Of a DNA stretch of 8,428 bases, positions 1 through 7,170 are shown piece by piece. Made by a program: the position numbers and the translations under genes. Origin of the DNA: Planctomycetaceae bacterium (lineage in GTDB: Bacteria; Planctomycetota; Planctomycetia; Pirellulales; Pirellulaceae); NCBI GenBank assembly GCA_018658605.1, contig JABHUV010000274.1:1-8428 (forward strand). Direction: 5' to 3'. Below the pieces are notes generated by a model. It made no database searches and was not told the origin of the DNA. It was given only the letters and a program-made list of their open reading frames with translations. Numbering within the stretch: the first letter of the stretch is position 1; each line of letters opens with the position of its first letter.

Positions 1-374
1 CTAACAGTTGTAGGCAAGTCAGGAAGGTTATCGCTGATGTTGGTTAGGCCGGTTCCTTGCTGGTTGAGAAATAAATAACCCTTTCCGGTCCAACACATAG
101 CATCCGGATACCCGTCATTGTTGATATCCGCCCAAACTGCCGATCCAGCGAGACCGGTGTCGGCAAGTTTCCTGAAGGTTGAATCTCCGTTGTTAATCCA
201 TACCTGATTTGAAACGTTTAGATCCTCGTGTCCATCTTGGTTGAAATCGATCCAAGCCGCGGAGCCCCCTGCCATACCAGTTAGTTTGGAATTCGCGGTG
301 ACGTCGACAAACGTCTGCGCCGCTAGCGATGATGTAATTAGAAATAGAGCAGCTATTACGCGAGTGTATTGCAT
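1..374 (-). CDS. FG-GAP/VCBS-repeat exported protein, N-terminal part (runs off the left edge)
   Basis: The frame is open from the ATG at 374 to the edge of the window, giving 124 residues without a stop. Residues 1-19 form a Sec-type signal peptide: a basic Arg5, a hydrophobic core VIAALFLI, and a small-residue SSLAA cleavage region. The mature protein begins near TFVDVT, a common opening in FG-GAP/VCBS and CRTAC1-like proteins. Two calcium-loop repeats of the form DxNxDGxxD follow, at residues 43-51 (preceded by SAAWI) and 83-91 (preceded by SAVWA). They are spaced 40 residues apart, as expected for beta-propeller blades. Family knowledge: such proteins are extracellular or envelope beta-propellers, often for adhesion or binding; a C-terminal ASPIC/UnbV domain would mark the CRTAC1 type but lies outside the window. 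The gene is last of three co-oriented genes, 59 bases after the DUF1501 stop, and probably cotranscribed. No clear Shine-Dalgarno sequence precedes the ATG, which is common in planctomycetes. The specific ligand is unknown. Confidence 0.85.
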   Translation of the reverse strand, partial: MQYTRVIAALFLITSSLAAQTFVDVTANSKLTGMAGGSAAWIDFNQDGHEDLNVSNQVWINNGDSTFRKLADTGLAGSAVWADINNDGYPDAMCWTGKGYLFLNQQGTGLTNISDNLPDLPTTV

Positions 375-420
375 TGGTTGAGCGTCTGGATAAAAGATAA
401 ACAAATTAGAAGGGCACATT

Positions 421-443
421 AGTCGGTTGTCGTTTAGCCGACT
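421..443 (-). other. Short inverted repeat at the DUF1501 stop codon
   Basis: A perfect 6-base inverted repeat (AGTCGG / CCGACT) with an 11-base loop spans the stop codon of the DUF1501 gene at 434-436. In the minus-strand transcript it would form a small hairpin just before the 59-base gap leading to the FG-GAP gene. No T-run follows, so it is not a convincing intrinsic terminator. It could be an intercistronic stem that modulates mRNA stability, or chance. Confidence 0.25.
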
Positions 444-1849
444 GCCTTCTGCGAATGGAGTATGTCATGCAGGACTTTACCGTGGACATCGGTTAAGCGG
501 AAATCTCGACCCGCATGGCGGTAGGTTAATTCTTCGTGATTCAGACCTACTTGGTGTAAAATTGTCGCGTGAAGATCATGTGTGTGAGCCGAGTCCGCAG
601 TAGACATAATGCCGTACTCATCGGATTTGCCGTAGACCATGCCCCCTTTTACCCCGCCACCGGCCATCCATGAAGTGAAACAGGAATTATGGTGTTCTCT
701 GCCTGCGTGATTTGCATTGGTGTTAAAGGGGGTGCGCCCGAATTCGGAAGTCCAGACCAAGAGTGTTCGTTGCAGCATTCCCCGCTGCTTCAAGTCACGT
801 ATGAGTCCGGCGAGGGGTTTGTCAATATTTGTTGCCAGGCGCGCGTGGTCTTCCATGTTGCCATGCGAATCCCAGTTGTTGTTGGAACCAACATCGATCA
901 GTTCAATGAAGCGTACTCCGCGTTCCGCTAATCTGCGTGCCATGAGGCATTGCCAGCCGAACCCAGCGGTGTCGCCACGCTGCATCCCGTACATTTCAAG
1001 AGTGCGCTGGCTCTCTGTGGACAGATTAAAGGCTTCCGGCGCCGCATGTTGCATACCAAAAGCAGTTTCAAAAGACCTTATCCGAGCATTAATCGCCAAA
1101 TCTTTGGGACGGCTTTTTTGGTGACTGCGGTTGAGGCGGCTCAGTAGACCCAACTCCATTTGTTGCCGTTCAAGAGATAGTCCGCGAGGAGCGACGTTGG
1201 CGATTGGAGTTTTTCCGGGGATGACATGGGTTCCCTGGTGGCACCCCGGTAAAAAACAACTGCCCCATGTCTGTGCACCTGCGTAGGGAGCCGCCGGGGC
1301 CAAAACCATGAAGGAGGGGAGGTTTTGGTTTTCTGTGCCCAGTCCATAGCTGACCCAAGAACCGACGCTAGGACGTGTGAATTGTGCGGAGCCGGTATGG
1401 GCGGCAAGTGTCCCTTTGTCATGTCCGTCACTATCACAGTGCATTGCGTTTAGTACACATATATCGTCAATGACCGAACCGATATGCGGGAAGAGATCGC
1501 TAACCCATGTCCCGCTTTTACCGTATTGCTTGAAGTTCCAGCGTGGCTGGATCAGATATCGCTTGAACTCTCCGGGCTTGTTGAGCCAGCGTGAGGCAAC
1601 GATTGATTTGCCATGATCTTTGATTAATTGTGGTTTGTAATCGAACGTATCAACATGAGAAACTCCGCCGGTCGAATAAATGAAAATAACGCGATCCGCT
1701 GCTGGCGCAGAATGTGGGGTTCGAGTTGCCAGAGGGTCTGTTGACTGTGCCTGTAGTTTGCCACACATCCCAGCAAAGGCCGTCATGGCAAAACCACCTG
1801 AGGCTTGTTGTAGGAATTGCCGGCGTTCATTAGTAACTGGCGTACTCAT
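434..1849 (-). CDS. DUF1501 family protein with Tat signal
   Basis: This is a 471-residue exported protein of the DUF1501 family (PF07394), which shares the alkaline phosphatase/sulfatase-like fold. No defined reaction is established for most planctomycete members. Residues 8-14 read ERRQFLQ, a twin-arginine motif, followed by a Gly/Ala-rich hydrophobic stretch and a likely cleavage site near residues 33-36 (QAQS). Family landmarks appear in order: the first strand with STGGVSHVDTFD (59-70), DLFPHIG (118-124), NWDSHG (325-330), TSEFGRTP (367-374), GREHH (383-387), AGGGVKGG (396-403), HDLHATILH (424-432) and AGRDFRLTDV (446-455). The Asp, His and Glu residues in these motifs are the probable metal or active-site positions. 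Length and both ends fit the family, so the gene looks complete. The start at 1849 places the Tat motif properly. It lies 17 bases after the PSD1 gene; a two-codon ATG-AGT-TAA sits in that gap, and no strong Shine-Dalgarno sequence is seen. DUF1501 genes commonly follow PSCyt/PSD1 genes in planctomycetes, so joint expression is likely. Confidence 0.95.
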   Translation of the reverse strand: MSTPVTNERRQFLQQASGGFAMTAFAGMCGKLQAQSTDPLATRTPHSAPAADRVIFIYSTGGVSHVDTFDYKPQLIKDHGKSIVASRWLNKPGEFKRYLIQPRWNFKQYGKSGTWVSDLFPHIGSVIDDICVLNAMHCDSDGHDKGTLAAHTGSAQFTRPSVGSWVSYGLGTENQNLPSFMVLAPAAPYAGAQTWGSCFLPGCHQGTHVIPGKTPIANVAPRGLSLERQQMELGLLSRLNRSHQKSRPKDLAINARIRSFETAFGMQHAAPEAFNLSTESQRTLEMYGMQRGDTAGFGWQCLMARRLAERGVRFIELIDVGSNNNWDSHGNMEDHARLATNIDKPLAGLIRDLKQRGMLQRTLLVWTSEFGRTPFNTNANHAGREHHNSCFTSWMAGGGVKGGMVYGKSDEYGIMSTADSAHTHDLHATILHQVGLNHEELTYRHAGRDFRLTDVHGKVLHDILHSQKAVG

Positions 1850-1866
1850 GCTTAACTCATAAAATA

Positions 1867-4800
1867 TTAGTCGACAAACAAAAAGCTATTGCTGGTTAAA
1901 ATCACGCGGGCTAAACCTGACCAGACCTCCTGTTGGGAGGCGGGTGGGTTTTGCTCGGAAGATTGCTGATTGTAGGTGGTTATAAATTCTAACGCCGCGT
2001 CGAAATCCGACTCGCTAGGCTGACGACCGTGTCCTATTTCGAATGCCAACTGTACGCGTAGTTCCGTCGTTTTTTCGGAGAGCAGTACTCGTTGTGCTAG
2101 GGCGCTTGCTTGATCATGAACAAATTTGGAGTTCATCAGAAATAGGGTCTGTGTTGGCGTGACCGTTGGTTGACGCTTGCCTATGCTAATATTTGGATCT
2201 GCCGAATCAAACAGTTCTAAGTAGGGATTGCGGTGATTGCGTTGCTGCATTAAATACACGCTGCGATGATTGGATTGATAAACGGCATGAAAGGGATGAT
2301 GAATTGTAAATCCCCATGTGGCTACGTCGGGGAAGGGGTGAGGTTGCGGTTCACTGTAGTCGAGATTTCCACTCACTGCCAGCATGGCGTCCCGCATCGA
2401 TTCGGCATCGAGTGGTCGTCGAGTATATTTCCAAAGCAGGCGATTTTCTGGATCAGTGTTTGGTTTTTCGGATTGGTTGACACTCGACAGTTGATAGACG
2501 CGAGATTGCATGATGACTCGGTGTAATTGCTTGATAGACCAGTTTGACGCAATAAATTCTGCCGTTAACCATTCAAGTAATTCTGGATGTGTGGGTCTCG
2601 CTCCCCGGAACCCAAAGTCACTTGGCGTTGCAACAATTCCGCGGCCGAAATGCCATTGCCAAACTCGGTTAACAAGGACACGTGCGGCGAGTGGATTGTG
2701 CGGGCTTGTGATCCAGTCGGCAAGCTGTAATCGGCCGCTCCCTTTGTGTTCCACCGGTAATGGCTCGCCGCCGAACACTTCCAAAAAACGCCTTGGTACC
2801 TGAGCCCCTAGTTTGGAGGGTTCTCCGCGCAGTTGAATGTGAGCGTCAACTGGCGTGCCTTCTTGCACGCCATAGGCTACTTCGTATACAGGAGTGGCTG
2901 TCAGCGCCGCTTTTCGTTTTTCTAAATCATCCAGCTTTTGTTGGATTGCAAGAATGCGTTGTTTGTCGGCGTCTGTTGTAATACCCGCCATAACCTCAGG
3001 GCTGCCTAGTGGATCAAAGGGGGTTTGCATCAAGCCGACGTTGTCGATGTCACGTGCACTTGCCGGTCCAGACACATGCCCAATACCGTCGCAGATAAAG
3101 CAATCGACAATACCGTTCCAGTTAGGCGCCGTTGTCTTGTGCGTAAATCGTGTTTGATCATTATGCGTTCCGATCACTCCAGAGTATGTTTTTTCTTGGG
3201 GATTGATGACGATCTGAAGTGTGTACCATTTTCCGGTTTCAAGTGGACGGAGAGTTTCCCAGTTGGCGCCGTTTCGAATAACAAACTCTGTTGGTGTGAT
3301 GCTAAATTCGACAGCGAGTGATTGCACGACGCCGTGGCCCAGGTAAAAGCGGTAGGCTCCCTTTTGCTGTGCTCCAGCCTGCGTTCGAAAATCGACGTTA
3401 AAAGAAATCGTGTTACTGTCGGCGGCCCTAATTTCCTTGGGGAAGACATAGCGAATTCCGTCGGTGTTTTGTCCACTTCCCACGTGAACTCCACGTGTTC
3501 CCTTCGGATGAACATTTCGATAAGGGCTCTGCGATTCTTCTCGAATTTCCGCGGGGCCAGCAGAAACCCAAGGAGCATTCAAAGGTTTGTCAAGTTCTTG
3601 TGCTTCCATCCCTAGGTCCAAACCTCCGGCGATCCAATTCGCATCATTTTCCCGTCGTTCTTGTTCTAGGAGAACCTGTTCGCCGCTATATAAGTCTAAG
3701 GTGGTATTTCTTTCGGCCTCGAGTCGTCGAGCCATCGCGGGCGGGACAAGTGCTGGAAAGTGGGATGGATGTTTTTGTTCCTCACCCCCTGGAAAAGCCC
3801 ATGTAGTGCTCTGCATCATCCCGTAAAGTGCGTAATAATCTTGGGTTGAAATAGGGTCGTACTTGTGGTCATGACATCGTGCACAGCCGACGGTTAAACC
3901 GAGTAATGATCGCCCAACTGAATCGATCACGTCGGCAAAATCTAGATGTTGGTAGTCCGGTGATGGTTTATATCCATACCGCTTGCCTATTGCTAAGAAT
4001 CCAGTTGCGGTGACCCGCGAAGCATAAAGTTCGTCCGAGCCTGTTGATGCGATGATATCGCCCGCAATTTGATCTCGCAAAAAATCATCATAGGGCTGAT
4101 CCGCGTTAAAGGCATCGATGACCCAGTCTCGGTATTTGGAGGCCTCGCGTACCGGATAATCTGCGCCGTCACCCGCCGTATCTGCGTATCGCGCGACGTC
4201 CAGCCAGTGACGGCCCCAACGTTCACCATAAGACCTTGAATCCAGAAGTCGTTCGATTACTTTGTGGAAAGCGTTCGGTTGCTCGTCGTTAATGAATGCC
4301 TGAATTTCCTCGGGCGTTGGAGGCAGACCGGTGAGATCAAATGTGGCCCTTCGAATAAGCGTCCGTTTGTCGGAAACGGGTGTTGGTGATAGTCCCTCTG
4401 ACTCGAGTCGAGCGATGATAAACTGATCGATCGGTGTCCAGCTCCAGTCGTTAATGGATTTGGACGTTGGTGGCGTGGGCAGAGTGGCGGGCTGGAATGA
4501 CCAGAATTGTTCAGCCTGCGCTAGCGTCAATTTAGCAAGTGATGTGCTGGTAGGCTCACTGGGCGCGATTGCCCCCGCGCGGATCCACTGTTCAAGAGCG
4601 GCAATTTCCTCCGGATTCAATTTTGTCTTACCTGGGGGCATTTGCAGGTCAGGGTCGGTATTTTTGACGGCCCGTATCAAAAGGCTGTCCTCCGGTTTTC
4701 GTGGAATGATTGCGGGACCGCTAAGGCCTCCTTTCATCCAGTGCTCCGGTGAATCGAGCCGAAGGTCAGACTCTTGCTTTTCACTCCCGTGGCATTTGAG

Positions 4801-4938
4801 ACAGTGCGTTATTAGTAGCGGGCGGATGTTCGATTCGAAAAAATCGGTATTAGACTGCGCACTCGCTATTGGAAGGCCCGCACTGCAGGTTAGCCAAAGT
4901 GTTAGCAATACGGTGATTGTAGTGTTTAAGCGTTGCAT
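1867..4938 (-). CDS. PSCyt1-PSCyt2(DUF1549)-PSD1(DUF1553) protein with LamG-like insert
   Basis: This is a 1023-residue exported planctomycete-type cytochrome-like protein. The ATG at 4938 is preferred over an in-frame one at 4995 because it places a Sec signal (MQRLNTTITVLLTLWLTCSA, ending near ASAQS) at the N-terminus; the longer form would add 19 residues ahead of it. Numbering from 4938: residues 30-125 are the PSCyt1 domain, with haem-binding CLKCH at 46-50 and a candidate axial Met in QMPPGK (Met100). Residues about 165-375 are the PSCyt2/DUF1549 domain, including WGRHWLDVARYADT (241-254) and a second CARCH motif at 352-356 followed by DHKYDP. Residues about 480-640 resemble a concanavalin/LamG-like beta-sandwich. 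A short coiled-coil-like stretch lies near 655-680. Residues about 735-1000 are the PSD1/DUF1553 domain, with HNPLAARVLVNRVWQWHFG (766-784), and the protein ends SNSFLFVD, usual for the family. It is first in the three-gene cluster. The biochemical role is not established; electron transfer or saccharide handling are guesses. All domains look intact. Confidence 0.95.
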   Translation of the reverse strand: MQRLNTTITVLLTLWLTCSAGLPIASAQSNTDFFESNIRPLLITHCLKCHGSEKQESDLRLDSPEHWMKGGLSGPAIIPRKPEDSLLIRAVKNTDPDLQMPPGKTKLNPEEIAALEQWIRAGAIAPSEPTSTSLAKLTLAQAEQFWSFQPATLPTPPTSKSINDWSWTPIDQFIIARLESEGLSPTPVSDKRTLIRRATFDLTGLPPTPEEIQAFINDEQPNAFHKVIERLLDSRSYGERWGRHWLDVARYADTAGDGADYPVREASKYRDWVIDAFNADQPYDDFLRDQIAGDIIASTGSDELYASRVTATGFLAIGKRYGYKPSPDYQHLDFADVIDSVGRSLLGLTVGCARCHDHKYDPISTQDYYALYGMMQSTTWAFPGGEEQKHPSHFPALVPPAMARRLEAERNTTLDLYSGEQVLLEQERRENDANWIAGGLDLGMEAQELDKPLNAPWVSAGPAEIREESQSPYRNVHPKGTRGVHVGSGQNTDGIRYVFPKEIRAADSNTISFNVDFRTQAGAQQKGAYRFYLGHGVVQSLAVEFSITPTEFVIRNGANWETLRPLETGKWYTLQIVINPQEKTYSGVIGTHNDQTRFTHKTTAPNWNGIVDCFICDGIGHVSGPASARDIDNVGLMQTPFDPLGSPEVMAGITTDADKQRILAIQQKLDDLEKRKAALTATPVYEVAYGVQEGTPVDAHIQLRGEPSKLGAQVPRRFLEVFGGEPLPVEHKGSGRLQLADWITSPHNPLAARVLVNRVWQWHFGRGIVATPSDFGFRGARPTHPELLEWLTAEFIASNWSIKQLHRVIMQSRVYQLSSVNQSEKPNTDPENRLLWKYTRRPLDAESMRDAMLAVSGNLDYSEPQPHPFPDVATWGFTIHHPFHAVYQSNHRSVYLMQQRNHRNPYLELFDSADPNISIGKRQPTVTPTQTLFLMNSKFVHDQASALAQRVLLSEKTTELRVQLAFEIGHGRQPSESDFDAALEFITTYNQQSSEQNPPASQQEVWSGLARVILTSNSFLFVD

Positions 4939-5026
4939 GCATAGACCAGAATCGAGTGATAACAGCGGGAGGTGTACTCCAGTTTCTCGGTACACAATAC
5001 TGGGGCGAATTGATTAAGTACGATAG

Positions 5027-5056
5027 ATACTAATTCTAACAAATCACGCAGTTCAA
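5027..5056 (-). promoter_or_regulatory. Candidate sigma70-type promoter for the minus-strand cluster
   Basis: On the minus strand a TTGAAC hexamer (5056-5051, four matches to TTGACA) is separated by 18 bases from TAGTAT (5032-5027, four matches to TATAAT). Transcription would begin near 5020, leaving a leader of about 80 bases before the PSCyt/PSD1 ATG at 4938. A second TTGAAC occurs 23 bases further upstream (5079-5074). The region is AT-rich and upstream of the first gene, which supports a promoter here, but planctomycete promoter consensus is poorly defined and these matches are modest. Confidence 0.3.
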
Positions 5057-5086
5057 TGCAGTAATAAACTTTCGTTCAAATTAATC

Positions 5087-5092
5087 TATAAT
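5087..5092 (+). promoter_or_regulatory. Candidate -10 box for the phosphoesterase gene
   Basis: A perfect TATAAT lies 63 bases upstream of the ATG at 5156, inside an AT-rich stretch. No good -35 element sits 16 to 18 bases upstream; the best alternatives match only about three of six positions. If used, transcription would start near 5099, at the foot of the inverted repeat at 5100-5126. The evidence is positional and by motif only. Confidence 0.3.
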
Positions 5093-5099
5093 CAGAATG

Positions 5100-5126
5100 A
5101 TCAGTGTTTAAAATGTTAACATTGAT
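5100..5126 (+). promoter_or_regulatory. Leader inverted repeat / 12-base palindrome upstream of the phosphoesterase gene
   Basis: ATCAGTGTT (5100-5108) and AACATTGAT (5118-5126) form a nine-pair stem with one G-T pair and a nine-base loop. Overlapping it, AATGTTAACATT (5112-5123) is a perfect 12-base palindrome. The element lies between the candidate -10 box and the start codon, about 30 bases ahead of the ATG. It may be a repressor site or a 5' mRNA stem-loop; AT-rich DNA can also produce such dyads by chance. There is no downstream T-run to make it a terminator. Confidence 0.35.
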
Positions 5127-5155
5127 ACCGCCAGTTTCTTTCTTTGGACGGACCT

Positions 5156-7081
5156 ATGACAAGCCCAACACGCCGGACAGTTCTCAAAACGTTTGGAGTG
5201 ACAATCGGGGCGACATGTGCGTCAATCTCTCTGCCCGTTTCTGCCCAACTCTTTGCCAGTGAAGAATCAAAACAGCCAATTCGACTAGGCGTTATTGCAG
5301 ATTTACACGGCGGTTTGGCGGTTGATGCCGAAATGCGACTTGACGCGTTTTTGAAAGCGATGCAAGGCATTGAAACGGACGCTTTGGTCCAGCTTGGTGA
5401 TTTCGCGTTCCCCAATCCGAAGCATCAAGCTTTCGCCGACAAGTTCAACTCGGCACATGAAAACAGGGTTCACGTTATCGGCAATCACGAATTTGACTAT
5501 AACCTATCTCGCGAAGACTGTTACAGAGCTTGGGGCATCAAATCCGCTTACTACCGTCGTGATCTTGGAAACTTACGATTGATTGTGCTCGATGGAAATG
5601 AAATCGGATCACCGACTCAGAAGGGTTATCCCTCTTTTATAGGTAACCAACAAATAGTGTGGCTCCAAGAAGAATTGAAGAGGGCCGATCGACCCGTGTT
5701 AATCCTCAGTCATCAACCCTTGGCGGGCACCGGTGCGATTCAAAACTCGGTCGAAATTCAGGAATTGCTAGCGCGGCACCAACACAAGATATTACTTTGC
5801 ATCAACGGGCATACCCATGTGGATTCTCTTTTGCAAGTTGATGGTGTTATCTATCTACACATAAACTCCGCTTCGTATAAGTGGGTGGGTGGCGCAACGA
5901 GAATGGCTTACTATAAAGATCCCTTGTTCACGACGATTACTATCGATCCGAGTAAATCGCTTGTCACCGTCGAGTCAAAATCCTCAACATGGAAAGCCGC
6001 GCCACTTGCTGATAGTGGTTACTTTGATCGGGACGATGCACCGCCGGAAACCATCGTCGTTCCGGCGATTCGGCGGCGGCAAATCAACACTCGTACCCAT
6101 GAAGTTCTAACCGATCCCCTGACGATCAATTCTAAAGAATCCCCAGCGACAACACGCTTGAAAGTGATGACTTGGAACATCTGGGGGCGACTCAATCAGG
6201 ATCCCAAGTATACCATCAACAAAAGAACAGCGCGGAATCGAACCATCGAGATTATTCGGCAAAGCGGTGCGGATATTGTGGCCATGATCGAAACGTACGG
6301 TTCGGCCGCCGATATCGCCAAGGCGTTGGACTTCCACTATTACACGCCATCCGCTGCTGCAAATTTGTGCATTTTTAGTCGTTACCCGCTTACGGATATT
6401 GAACCGTTGGCGGGGCTTTCCTCGTTCTCATTCATCGCGGCTACCGTGAATCTGCCTCACGGAAAGAGAATCCGCGTCTACGATATTTGGTTGACTAGCG
6501 GTGGTCGGCATATTGTTGCGATCAAGGATAAGCAGCTTAGCGACGCGGATTATTGTGCGGGGGATGATCTGCGATTTAACCAACTCCAGAAGTTCTTGGC
6601 TCACGCTGATTTTCGCAAACACACCGCCAATTCCGATCAAGTACCCGTGATTGTTGCTGGAGACTTCAATTGCGTCTCTCATCTCGATCACTCGGTAGTA
6701 ACTCGTCAAAGCAAACTGAATCAGTCGAGAGTTCTGCCAATTAAAGTCTCCAAAGCGATGCACAAAGAAGGTTTCGAAGACACTTTTCGTCAGTCCAACC
6801 CTGACATCCTTGATTCGACGTTGGGACACACTTGGACAACAGTCGGAACCGGTTACCAGTACGTATCCGGAAAGGGGTTTGTGCCGGTTAAGGATCATCC
6901 GCAACCTGAATACCGCGATCCTTACACTAGGATCGATTACATCTATGCTAGCGGTTCAAGTCTTGCAGCAATTAAGTCCAAGGTCATTAGTCACCACCCG
7001 TCGCAGGCAGAAAGAAGCTTCCCTGAGTTCCCCTCAGACCATGCCGCGGTTCTAACGGAGTTTCATATCGGCCAGAAGTAG
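5156..7081 (+). CDS. Tat-exported fusion: calcineurin-like metallophosphoesterase plus endonuclease/exonuclease/phosphatase domain
   Basis: This 641-residue protein is predicted to hydrolyse phosphoesters outside the cytoplasm. The ATG at 5156 is chosen over an in-frame TTG at 5144: it follows a GGACGG stretch and begins MTSPTRRTVLKTFG, a twin-arginine signal (Arg6-Arg7) with a hydrophobic core to about residue 30 (SAQ). Residues about 42-265 are a metallophosphoesterase (PF00149) with all metal motifs: DLH (Asp49, His51), GD (Asp82), GNHE (109-112), SHQP (His186) and GHTH (218-221). Residues about 334-641 are an EEP domain (PF03372), with TWN (Asn341), Glu379, GDFN (Asp503, Asn505), RIDYIY (592-597) and SDH (627-629). 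The usual THL-like His position reads DIWLTSGG (443-450), so that residue may be substituted. A linker of about 70 residues joins the domains. The gene stands alone, divergent from the PSCyt/PSD1 cluster and convergent with the molybdenum enzyme gene. Substrates could be nucleic acids, phospholipids or other phosphodiesters; the sequence does not decide. Phosphate scavenging is an inference. Confidence 0.92.
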   Translation: MTSPTRRTVLKTFGVTIGATCASISLPVSAQLFASEESKQPIRLGVIADLHGGLAVDAEMRLDAFLKAMQGIETDALVQLGDFAFPNPKHQAFADKFNSAHENRVHVIGNHEFDYNLSREDCYRAWGIKSAYYRRDLGNLRLIVLDGNEIGSPTQKGYPSFIGNQQIVWLQEELKRADRPVLILSHQPLAGTGAIQNSVEIQELLARHQHKILLCINGHTHVDSLLQVDGVIYLHINSASYKWVGGATRMAYYKDPLFTTITIDPSKSLVTVESKSSTWKAAPLADSGYFDRDDAPPETIVVPAIRRRQINTRTHEVLTDPLTINSKESPATTRLKVMTWNIWGRLNQDPKYTINKRTARNRTIEIIRQSGADIVAMIETYGSAADIAKALDFHYYTPSAAANLCIFSRYPLTDIEPLAGLSSFSFIAATVNLPHGKRIRVYDIWLTSGGRHIVAIKDKQLSDADYCAGDDLRFNQLQKFLAHADFRKHTANSDQVPVIVAGDFNCVSHLDHSVVTRQSKLNQSRVLPIKVSKAMHKEGFEDTFRQSNPDILDSTLGHTWTTVGTGYQYVSGKGFVPVKDHPQPEYRDPYTRIDYIYASGSSLAAIKSKVISHHPSQAERSFPEFPSDHAAVLTEFHIGQK

Positions 7082-7170
7082 ATCAGCTCACTCAATATTT
7101 GGATCGTTTTTGCGTGCGACTCAGAATCGCCAGCTCTACTGAGCCTACACTACGTAAAGCTAAGGATAAT

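Noticed and set aside
3174..3578. Minus-strand 134-codon frame inside the PSCyt/PSD1 gene
   Set aside because: It overlaps the LamG-like segment in another frame on the same strand and has no family features.
4936..4995. N-terminal extension of the PSCyt/PSD1 protein from the ATG at 4995
   Set aside because: It would bury the signal peptide behind 19 residues including Asp, Glu and His; the ATG at 4938 gives a standard Sec signal.
4454..5017. Long plus-strand open frame of 187 codons antisense to the start of the PSCyt/PSD1 gene
   Set aside because: It lies fully opposite a protein with clear domains, its translation shows no recognisable fold or signal, and it is rich in Ser/Arg/Cys as expected of a shadow frame.
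6428..6904. Minus-strand 158-codon frame antisense to the EEP domain
   Set aside because: The opposite strand encodes conserved EEP motifs across the whole stretch; the antisense product resembles nothing recognisable.
7082..7170. Bidirectional terminator in the convergent gap
   Set aside because: Only a five-base stem (CTCAG at 7120-7124, CTGAG at 7139-7143) and an unrelated five-T run at 7107-7111 were found; neither forms a proper intrinsic terminator.
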